From the NCBI GenBank assembly GCA_033557675.1, contig JAWQRM010000220.1, positions 1 to 26,295 on the forward strand: a stretch of DNA of 26,295 bases. The letters are read 5' to 3'. Within the stretch, counting starts at the first letter, position 1. Each line of letters starts with the position of its first letter. Under the pieces are notes generated by a model. The model worked only from the letters and a program-made list of their open reading frames with translations. It was not told the DNA's origin and made no database searches. The translations under genes and the position numbers were made by a program. Shown here in pieces: positions 1-10,300 of this stretch. This DNA is from Coptodactyla brooksi (lineage: Eukaryota; Arthropoda; Insecta; Coleoptera; Scarabaeidae).

Positions 1-164
1 GTCACTAGGAATCACAAGACAGATTTTTATTTCACGAACTGTGTAAGCCGAATTTTCTGTTTCTTGTACAGTTATGTGTCTTGTTCTTTCTTGCATTTCC
101 GTGGGTGACTTTTGTACTGCTATTTCAGCTTCCACGATTCAATTTTCGGTGTTTTTCCTGTCGT
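1..164. repeat. 164-bp direct repeat, copy 1
   Basis: This copy matches 893-1056 at constant offset 892 with no indels. I count about 12 mismatches in 164 positions, roughly 93% identity. It begins at the first base of the window, so its true left boundary is unknown. Read on the minus strand, one frame is open except for a single TGA near the 5' side of the reverse complement. The corresponding frame in copy 2 is fully open. I do not recognise the family. Confidence 0.85.
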
Positions 165-892
165 AATTAGTTATGTTATGCTTTAACGTATAAAAATTCT
201 AGATACAATTCTAATAAATCTGTTGTCATTAGTGAAGGACAATTTAGAGCACATGACCGATCTAGGTCTCATGACCTGTCACCGAAATAAAGTAGCCCAC
301 ATAAATTACTTAATAACGAATCCAGAATTTTATCTACATTAGCGCGAATAATTTATTTATTAATTTACGTACCAATTTGCTGTCGGTATCTCCCGACTGT
401 CGTCACGTGCTCCGTTGATCATGAAATATGTTACAATGTAATAATACAGCATTCATAACGATTAAAATAATAACTTATATTACTTTCAAAGGGAAAGGAA
501 CTCCTTTTGAATCAAATGCACTTGCCAATATATTATTCCAATAGCTTTATTTTGATTGATATATAACCATTTTGGGAATTTATGCTGAATGTTTGCTGTG
601 TTATAAGAACTTTAGGAATAGTTCAGGAAAAACTTAGCTTCACCACACTAACATGTGATAAAATAGCATTGGTATATGTATATAGGCCGGTTTTCACAAT
701 GCAGGCTGCTCCAAAGGTCATTGATAGAAATGATAAACAAAATCCCAGAATGGATCCTTGAAGTAACCCAGATGTCCGAACAAACAAGACAGAACAAAAG
801 TCAGTTAATTGAGTAGCAGTGTAAATGTGCATTCTTTTATCTAGTAGATTAGATTTATAGGGTATTTAAAAAATAAGGTTTGAAAAATTATT
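165..892. other. Spacer between the two 164-bp repeats, no recognised gene
   Basis: AT-rich sequence. Around 375-420 there is a less AT-rich patch containing CACGTG (E-box core). On the minus strand 832-623 is open for 69 codons, hydrophobic in its middle part and ending in TGA. It has no recognised homology or clear splice sites, so I do not call it a gene. The repeats on both sides suggest this segment may be the interior of a repetitive unit. Confidence 0.4.
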
Positions 893-1056
893 GTTACTAG
901 GAATTACAAGACAGATTTTTATTTCACGAACTGTGTAAGTTGAATTTTCTGTTTCTTGTACGGTTACGTGTCTTGTTCTTTCTTGTATTTCCGTTGGTAA
1001 CTTTTGTACTCCTATTTCAGCTTGCACGATTAAATTTTCGGTGTTTTTCCTGTCGT
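893..1056. repeat. 164-bp direct repeat, copy 2
   Basis: Second copy of the 1-164 sequence, gap-free and about 93% identical. The minus-strand frame covering the whole copy (about 54 codons) has no stop. The differences from copy 1 are mostly transitions, as expected of drifting duplicates. It could be part of an unrecognised mobile element or a local segmental duplication. Confidence 0.85.
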
Positions 1057-2772
1057 TATATTTCCAAACGGTTATTACTTTAAATTTACTTTGTCTCTCT
1101 CTTTCTCTATTTCTTAATAGAATCGATAAAGTACTTATAAAGCAGAATTAAACGTTCCAGCAATAAACTTATACGACATGATCAAAATCACCAACAATAA
1201 GTAGCAATAATACTAATAGTAAACATTATTTCCATTATTTTTCGTTACGGTGCAGTACATTTATTGCTCCTTCAAAACAAAACCGTATAAATGCGGTTAT
1301 AAAACATCCAGTATCGAATAAATCGGATTTTAGTGCAGTACTAAAATTGATAACGTACTTAAACAATAAATAAAAAATTTATTTGCGAGATTATACGGTA
1401 ATTAATTTATTGGTGTGCCCCAAAACTGATACTGACAATTCAAACTATTTTTAAACTCGTATCGTTTCAGGCAAGAACTCAAATTGAAGTGGAAACGCAA
1501 ATTTAAATAACAATTTTGCTAAATGCCTACGCCAATGCGTGGTAATGAATGTGTTTACGCAAAAAATATTATTCGACGTCGGTTTAGCGCATTGGTGTTT
1601 CAAACTTTTCACGTAATGACTCGCAAGCCACGTATGTACATACCTATATTAATTTTAAAGATCAATTTCTGTATTAAGATCATTTTCTTTATTAAAGGTG
1701 AATGTTTTTTACATTCACATTTACAGGTTTGTAAAGAGTGTAAACAAAATATAAATTACGTGGTCAAATCGTGAGATGTGAGTAAGGCTTTCTCCAAACA
1801 GTGATAAGAATGTTCCGGATCAATATCGAGAAAGTCTATTCTAATCACCATGTCAATATTTTATTTTCTGTTCATTTAAACATGAAATTATACTATATTC
1901 CATAACAAAATGTCTCGTTTTTATTAGATATTCCCTAATTATTAATGAAATTGAATAATATTTACAAATTGCTAATGCAAAGGGACTGATCTAATTATCT
2001 AATAGATTACCGCATCTAAAAACAACAAACTAATATACGTTTATTACATTTTATGACGAAATTCATTTTATTGGTACTTAATCCGTAAAATCTGTGAGAT
2101 TATGGATTTGCTGGCTAATTGTCAGCGTTAAATTGAAATAATTAACCAAACATTATAACCACGTTGATATCTTTATTGTACATACCAGCGTTTATTACAA
2201 ATCTGTTCGCAACTTTTCCACAATGTTTTATTTATTATTTTATATTTATAGGGTGATAAAATTAATTTTATTTGTGGATGAAGTGTATCCAAGGTAAGAA
2301 TGAAAATGAATTTTACCTTTAGGGCAGTTACCAAAGTTGTACATTTGAAAATCTGAATTCCATTTAATATTTCCTTTTATTTTGAGAAATTAAAAGTAAC
2401 GAATTTACTTTTCGTTTTTATTTCGTTGCTCAGCCATTTCATGTTCATTTTCATACCTAATTTTTTTATGAAGGCTATGCATAAAAAGTGCATAATTTTT
2501 TTATGTCCCTCCTTGTTCTGAATTTGTTTGCTTGATTGCTCTTTATTATTAAGTGAACTATTGTTGTTTTAACACGAAATACGAAAGAATAACTCCTTTC
2601 TGTGTCAACTGCATGACTTTCCTAATTGGTATTTCAACCTATTGTGCGACACACCATTGTATTCGGAAAAGAAAAGGCCTACCAAAATGTGGAATAAAAA
2701 TCCAGGTCTCTATTGGTGAATTTTAATTCGTTAAGATATTGTTCAATTATCAAGTTGGAGATGCTTGCCTAT

Positions 2773-2835
2773 CAATTTAATAGGCCTAAAGTCTAATTTG
2801 GTTCCTGAAGTCTTGCAAAAATCTTTCCAAATTGA
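2773..2835. repeat. Weak direct repeat, copy 1
   Basis: Similar to 3243-3312: both start caatttaat, share ctaaagt and end with tcttgcaaaaa, followed by a tttccaaatt block. Identity is roughly three quarters over about 48 aligned bases. The family is unknown. Confidence 0.5.
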
Positions 2836-3242
2836 ATTAATTCAGAAGTCACAAGATTCACTCGACTATCAAGTCTTTTTTCATTCTATTCTGTCCTCAA
2901 GTGCTAATTCTAAAGCACTTCACAATAATCTGATTATTTTTGCTAAGTTCTGCTAACTAGGATCAGATATGAATAAAATAAACTACTCTAAATGTTCTTT
3001 CTCGCTTATAAATAAAATATACGTGTAGAGAATATTATAAAAATTACCATCACTAAGCTAAAACTATAAAAAAAAACGGAACATACGATATTGATTAATA
3101 TTGATTAAAGGTAATAGCAGATTAGATATTACAAAGAGGATGACCACATGCAGGATCATAGTTACTATTAATGGATATGATAAGAACTTAGCAGATACAT
3201 AAATTGCCCTAAATATAAAAACCAACTGAATAATATGTCTCT

Positions 3243-3312
3243 CAATTTAATGGGTCTAAAGTCCAATTTAATTTCCAAAATCTTGCAAAAAGGTTAAGGT
3301 TTTTCCAAATTT
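3243..3312. repeat. Weak direct repeat, copy 2
   Basis: Partner of 2773-2835, about 470 bp downstream in the same orientation. A small insertion precedes the shared tttccaaat block. Probably an old dispersed repeat. Confidence 0.5.
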
Positions 3313-3958
3313 AGTAAAAGTTGATTTTCCAATGTAACATTTGCTAAGTAAACGTGGTTTGACATAGAAATCAAATTTCTGTACAATAAGAGAAGCATGC
3401 TTAAAATAAAAGTATGCAAGCTTTACAAAAAAAATGTCAAATAACTTAAATAGCATACACTTAGAAGAATCTCCGCAGGAAGTGCCTTCCTTAAATTAAA
3501 AACTAAAACCTTTTTGTATGCAACCAACAACATTCAAACTTTTAATGAAGATCAACTTAGGATTTGAAAGCGAGATATTGTTGAAAAACTGTTGCCATAA
3601 TAGATTTATGTTGAATAGAATTTTGTAAGGTTTTGTGATTTTAATTGTTCCTAAATGCACATCATAATTTACATCCAATACAGATAAGTATGGTTATCTT
3701 AGTAAAGAATACAGCACAATATATACTTTTACTTACAAATGAAGAATAATAAATATTTATTTTACTGTTTGACCATGTCATGACTATTATATTTATATTT
3801 TTAACTTTGTTCTAGTAATAAAAAGTGTTTTAAGTGCATTTAACCAAAAATTAATTTGAAAACGAATTTTAATCATGACTAAAAGATATAGATAATGAAG
3901 AATAATTTCCTAGGCAACTAATAAGCCGTTTTGAGAAAAATGAAGGTCTGCGGTCTCG

Positions 3959-4032
3959 TAGTTACTAAAAAAGCTAAGAACACTGTTGTTAGTTTCTTAT
4001 CTGACAAGAGAGTTGTTAGCTTTAGTAACTAA
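3959..4032. repeat. Imperfect inverted repeat (hairpin)
   Basis: The left arm tagttactaaa...gctaagaac at about 3959-3981 pairs with gttgttagctttagtaacta at about 4013-4032, with a small bulge. The loop contains a second gttgttag, and the motif aactaataagc occurs on both sides (about 3916 and 4027). Function unknown. Confidence 0.45.
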
Positions 4033-5560
4033 TAAGCAATAAATGGTGCATGTTCCAAAGTTATACAATTACTAGTTTTACTTACAAATAAAAAATTACA
4101 ATATATGTGTTTTTATTGGCTTTGAGAAATAAGTTGTTTTAATACCAATTTCGTTTAACCCTTTCAAGTTTTGTAGTATCACATTGACACCACATTATTT
4201 TTTTTGTTCTCTATAGAGTATTTGTGCATAAATAAACCACTAGAAACATTTTTAATGAAACTAGTTGATAAAAGTCTGCCTTGAATGGGTTAAAAATATT
4301 AAATACAAATAATCTGCTGTCTCTACTTCTGCTCTCTATCTGTCTAAATTTTTCAGCTCTTCAGTTTCTTACTATATATAAGATGTTACTTAATTCAGAC
4401 TAGACAATTGGATTACTCTAGTTAATTTGTGACTTAATTTTCGTGATTTAATAATTATGCCAAAATATAAAGCCTCTGTGACTACAGAACACATTTTATT
4501 TGGAGATCGTTAAGAATACAATTATTAGAAAATTAATTGCTTACATTTAATTTATAATTAACCTATATAATCATATTGGTTATTTTCTTAGAGAATCAAA
4601 CTTTCATCATCTTTTTCGACATTTCATCATCCTATGTATCGAAATTGGAAACTTACGTTAGGGAACATTTTGTGTAAGCCTACTACTGCACTACTAGTGG
4701 GTGAGTTGCTGAGTTTGCGTAACTAAATACCTAATGGCCATGGCATTATCAGCCAAGGAACAGTGAAGTCTTTGTGATAAACCTGTTTGTGTAACGAAAT
4801 TTCGGCTTAAAACTTTCTGGAAAACAACGAATTGATAAAAACACAAATCGAATGAGAACAAAACAATTTTCTTACTTTACTTACGTTTTATGACACTTGA
4901 TCCATGAAAATCTTCCGGATTATAAATTTTGCTAATTGAGAAACTTTTTCTTTATATTTTAGACTATCATTTAATAATACCTTAATACATAATAACGACA
5001 CCGGATATGATGACACCTTTATTCGTATTCGTAATCTGTATTCTAGCTAAATGATAAAATCTAGTTTGAAGTTCTTTTTAGCAATATATTCTTCCAAATT
5101 TAAATATTCTTTGTTCGCAATAACTTAGCGTTATCAGACAATGAACTGAAAGTATTGTCATAGAAATACAGTACTGACATGTCTTCAAAATATATTTTAT
5201 TTCTATTTAAAACGAATTGTATCAAATTTTATGTATACGTAGTAAAAATACCACAAGGAAAGCAAATATCTGTTACACAGGAAGTGTAAAATGATCGATA
5301 GTAAAGTGCACACGTTGCCTCCACGTGCAAATTAAATTAAATCTATTGCAGAGATAGCACTTTTCAAGTTTTAACGTTCAAACTTTAACAAACGAAAAGA
5401 AAAGTGCATCAAAGAGTGAAAACGAAAAATCTATAAATAAATCGCTGCAGAGATCAATTGCTAAAAATACTTTCCTTGTTTATAAGATGACAGAAAAAAT
5501 AACTTACCTTAAATTTATGGGTATAAATTAAAATATTGGTAAATAAATATTAGGTCGGTC

Positions 5561-5800
5561 ACTAGACACTACAACAAAAGAAGTTTGGTCACTGCTGCTT
5601 GGCGCACAACATTTTGTCCTACGGCGCAGTCCTATCGCATCTAGCAGCACATGTTTGACTGTGCTGGAGAGTTGGACATCCAACTTTTGTAGCGTTTAGC
5701 TATGTCCTCTTCCACCAGCGGTACCACAACGCGAAAGCACTATCACGAGCCGAACGACGGATTCTCTGTTAATTGGATCGACTCATTCCTACAATTGAAA
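5561..5800. other. GC-richer patch in intergenic DNA, possible promoter or 5' UTR exon
   Basis: The base composition is clearly less AT-rich than the flanks, with several CpGs and a short inverted repeat (gttggacatccaac, near 5672). Such patches in AT-rich insect DNA are often promoters or non-coding first exons. This one lies 1.5 kb upstream of gene 1. I found no reading frame or unambiguous splice donor, so the call is tentative. Confidence 0.25.
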
Positions 5801-7258
5801 ACATCATTTACTTATGTAGGTTGCCGATATCGATAAAGAAGATAAGCACATTTTTTCGTCGTTTACTGATAATTCGTAGCTGCCCGACAAGTAAATAAGT
5901 TTTTAAAAACATTTACTTCGGTAAATACCGGCTTATATAATGAAATAGATAGTGAATACTTGTACGATAGTGTTTACTTTGATTTGTTAGCTTAAAACAC
6001 TATTTGCACATGCCTATCAATTTTGGAAAACAAGATTGCGGTATAAAATTTATATGAAACTGAGCGGATGGTAGATAATACTTCAAGAAAGTACTAAGAG
6101 TACTCTTTACAAACCGTCAAGAATAACAGTGATGAAAGACAAAGCATATGCAGAATATAAATAAAATTCTATGTGGCAATGTCATCAAGCATGAAGATTT
6201 TTGTTTGAAAATCAATAATAAATATGAAGAATGATTCAATACTCCCAAGAAATTAATAATAATGTTAAAACTCAAATAAAATGTGAAAACAATTTATTTG
6301 TTTTCTTTTCACAAAGAAAACAAATAAATTACAATTTAAACTGGACTGTATTTGAACAACTAAAACCTATACAACATTGAAACATTGCAAACTAGAAATT
6401 TCTATTTATCCGAAATGATTAATCTACTCGTAACTCAAAAAAATTATTTCTGAGTACCGTATCAAAAATATCCGAAGGACGTATATTTTAACTTAGACTT
6501 TAGTCCGGGAAAAGTCATTTATACACTCTCGACGTGTGTTCCAAGAAAAACGCGAAGACGCAAACCAATATTTGCTATAGTCTTTTGTTTTCGAATTATT
6601 CTGGTAATTCCGTTTTTCCAACTTTTTATTACGAGTCGATGTCCGGTTGTTTGCGAAATTTGACATTAAAATAATTATCTTTTTAGAGTAATTATTACAT
6701 TACCAAATAAATTGCAGCTAGTTCCAGTAACTCCAATAATCCAGTGGGTAAATATTTTTTGTAAGTTGTCATTTGACAGTGCTACGTTAAACGTACGGTG
6801 TGCGATTTTAATTAGTCGAAATTATCGCTATTTATTTTATGTTGATCGTGGTAATTCGTTTAGGGGAAAATTTAATTAGCGTTAATTTGAACGAAAATAG
6901 TCTGTTGCTAATGTCGCACCCGTTTAAAATTTTTAATGACACGTTATGCTTACAGGTATCTTTCTGTATAGGTACCTGTAATTTTTAGTTTTGAAATTCG
7001 TCGACAGATGCCTCTGAATACAGGAAGCAGATAATCTTGTTTGAAAAGGATGCACACATCTTTTTTTATATCATGAAGATAACTTTTATCGTCTGTCTGA
7101 GCCAGTTCTTGAACACTTTAATACAACCTGTAAGTTAATTAGTGGCTATTGTTAGATGGTACACGATTGTGTTCAGTAAAATTATGTTAATTAGGACTTC
7201 TAAAAGATAAATTGAAGGGCAAAGACAAACTGAAACGTGTTGTTTGTGAAGAAATAGA
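5801..7258. other. Upstream region of gene 1, no supported coding exon
   Basis: AT-rich region holding the perfect hairpin at 6291-6330 and presumably the gene 1 promoter and 5' UTR. A donor-like site at 7130 (ctgtaagt) and an acceptor-like site ending at 7194 could frame a 65-nt 5' UTR intron, but the acceptor has a poor pyrimidine tract. No convincing TATA box or initiator was identified. Confidence 0.35.
6291..6330. repeat. Perfect 18-bp hairpin with 4-nt loop
   Basis: The left arm 6291-6308 (aatttatttgttttcttt) is the exact reverse complement of 6313-6330, with loop tcac. It lies about 0.9 kb upstream of the gene 1 start. The geometry is the same as the hairpin at 18752-18791, but the sequence differs. 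Confidence 0.9.
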
Positions 7259-7357
7259 ATGGCAGAAAGATTAAATGAAGAATTAGAAGTTAAGAAAACC
7301 AAAGCGACAGATGGAGGGTATGGATGGATAGTAATTTTTGCAATAGTTGCAATAAAT
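7259..7357 (+). CDS. Gene 1 coding exon 1 (start, TM1 signature)
   Basis: 33 codons from ATG, ending at donor gtaagt (phase 0). It encodes a short charged N-terminus followed by DGGYGW and the first half of TM1. The short hydrophilic cytoplasmic N-terminus fits the MCT family. Confidence 0.88.
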
Positions 7358-10300
7358 GTAAGTGCTCAGTTTTCTCTTTAATTGTATTAATTTTATCTTT
7401 TAATATGCAATTATTTGTAAATAACCGACTGGTCTTTGTGCTCTTTCTGTTTACGTTGGAAAACTCATGTATTCCAAAAATAGATAAATTGCTTATCTCT
7501 ATCTAGCAAATAATAGTATCATATTTAAGATTAGGCTATACATTATTCTATTGTCATTGTTAAAATTTATAATAATTAAACGTAATTTTTTTTAGTCGTC
7601 TTTATCTCCTATAATAATATGCTTTGGGATGATATACGAAGCAAAATTTTTGGAAATGGGAATCACTGCATCCCAAATATCTTTCCTATTGCATCTAAAT
7701 AATTCTCTGCAATGTGCATTAGGTAAAAATCAACAATTCCGTTGTATTAAATGTTCTGGAAAAATAAATATATTTCTAGGTCTCTTCAGCGGTCCCTTGC
7801 TTAAAGTTTTTGATAACAAGCAAATTGTTTTGGCCGGTGGTTTTCTGAGTTGCCTATCTCTGATGCTGACTGCGTTTTCTTGGAACTACGAATACCTTTT
7901 ATGCACGATAGGCGTTATGCTAGGTAAGTATTTTCTGTTAAAGAGAATTCTAATATACATTTACACATTTTACACATTCCTGTTATTGTGGGTCTTTATT
8001 AACAATGGAATAGATTATACAGCATGTTGTAAGCGATGCAATTATTTACTTTTGTAAATTATCTTTGTTTTGTGTGCAAATATAAGTGAAAATGTGAGAA
8101 ATTCGTGAAGTTGTATTAGGTTGTTTACATCATTTTGGATTTAAGATATTGAATGATGCAAATCATCGTGAATATTAAAATAAAATGGTATTACCTTCTA
8201 TTTAATTGGACATTATGTAGCAAAGAAAAGAACTATACATAATTGTAATTGAAAGATTAATTTTTGATGATTTTAAATGGGGATTAAATGGGAATGATGG
8301 ATTTCAAATCTGATGTCAATAAAACATGATTTTTATACAACACATGATATATTTAAACAATTATGTATTTTCCATTTGGTGCTTTACCAAAGGTACAATT
8401 CCTTTACATTTTGCCAATTCTGGATTTTTTTTATTGCTTCACTTAATTCCACTAGTTCTTTACAGTACACATCTGCATTAATCGTTTCCTTGAAAGCAGC
8501 TCAAAATACACAACACTCTTGAACTCCCACCAAATTGACAGCATGATTTTCTTTTGATGCAATTGAACTTTTCATATGGGTTGTGCTGGTTCATCACATT
8601 TGTTCCACTATATTTTTCTAAACTGTAAATTCAAGATGTTGTTGAATTATGGTAAAGGCATCTCTTTCAATTCATGCAGAACAGAAATATCGCTTCTAAC
8701 TCATTCAAGCTTCTGCAAATACCTGCTGATGGTTAAAAAATGAACTTGGAGCTTTCCACCAATCTCACGTGTTAAAATATGGCAATCTGATTCGATTAAA
8801 CCTTTGATTTTGTCATCATCAGCTTTCTTTGGTCGACGGGAAAGTTAGTAGGTTAGCTTTGGTTGTAAAATCTCCAAAACGAAATTTGGTAAACCAATTT
8901 TGACAAGTGTGTTCTCTTAAGACATCAACACCATAAACTTCACATATCTCCAATATGAGTATCAGCAGCTTTCTTGGCTTGGATGAAAGTGCTGATTGTT
9001 TAAACTTTATGGTAATAAACTTGGCACCAAACTAAGACCTGTAAAGAAAATTACACAAGAGTAAGCAAAATAAAAGGGACTGTTAGAAAATACCAAAAGA
9101 ATTAAATCGTGTCATTGATAAAAGTCATCCTATTTAAGGAAATTGAAATTACTTTTCCAGCATTATATTGGAGTTAATTCACCAAATAGAAACTGAAACA
9201 TTTTAGAAAGAATCATTCATTATCGGTTTTAATTCTTCTTACCTCATTTCTTTGTTATTCCAGCAGGTATTGGTCATGTACCAATGATCATTTACAAAAT
9301 TTACAATCCACTCTATGTAATGCACGAATTAACATTTGGGCTGGAATAATTGACAATGACTTGTACAGAATTTTAGTATGAATAATTATAACATATTGTC
9401 CTTGAACCATTTCTTTCTTTGGGGTTATACTACCAATAATCTAATCTATTTAACTGTACTAATACAGAGTGTAGAAAAGCTAACAAATCCTATACTCACT
9501 GCTTGTAATGAATTAAGTCCCAATTATTACGAAATATTGTACATTTTATAATTGTTAAGAATATTTCTTAGAGCATAAAGAAGAAAATTCGAACAATTAT
9601 GGTTATTCTTTATTAAAACAATAGTTTCATTATGATAGTGAGGTGAAATAATAATCTACTGGTTGTAACAGTTTCGATCTCATCTTAGATCATTTTCAGG
9701 AGCTCTAAAATAATGTGATGAATGTCAAATGTACAGCATATTAATGCATTTGAAACAAGAATTATACATTCATGGTGTGGTTATCTTGTTTTTTAAAATT
9801 TATCAAGTGAAATTGGAAAAAGAGCTAGGAAACTGAACACATTAGAATTGAATAAAAAATTAATTACTTAGACTTCATAAAACACAATATCAACTGATAA
9901 TACAGAGTTAAAAGTAATTATTTTCTGTTATTTTCTATTACAAATAATGAACAAACGGAAAGTTGACTCGTCTTATAATAAAAGGCAAATTTAATTAATA
10001 TAAAATGATTCGACGAAAGGAACATAACAATGTGAAATAAGTGTACAATTGCAAAATAGTGTGAAATAAAATAAATGAATTAAAAGTATAAAAACAATCT
10101 AGATATTAGGGTAATATCAGATTTCATGAAATCCTTCTTATTACAATTTAAAAGTATTTAGCCTGAAAGGAAGTAATTTCTTGTAAGATTGGTTGCATAT
10201 CCTATAATGTATTCACATCTTTATTTTAATTGAACACGGATATTCCGTTCAAGTATTAAAAAAGAAAACACTGAGGTGTGTACGTGATGTCACGAAATAA

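Larger units (their letters stand above)
1057..5560. other. AT-rich intergenic region with weak dispersed repeats, no supported gene
   Basis: About 4.5 kb without a convincing coding exon; short open frames here lack recognisable domains, splice sites or coding bias. It includes a weak direct repeat (2773-2835 against 3243-3312), an imperfect hairpin (3959-4032) and a possible older repeat pair (about 2040-2210 against 4868-5040). A somewhat GC-richer patch at about 1470-1650 contains a short inverted pair (CCAATGCG and CGCATTGG about 50 nt apart). Confidence 0.5.

Noticed and set aside
1523..1774. 83-codon plus-strand open frame
   Set aside because: No domain, no conserved pattern, and its second half is AT-driven. 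The less AT-rich first part is noted as a patch only.
3268..3678. Two minus-strand open frames of about 60 codons
   Set aside because: Phe/Leu/Lys/Ile-rich translations typical of AT-rich non-coding DNA, with no splice or homology support.
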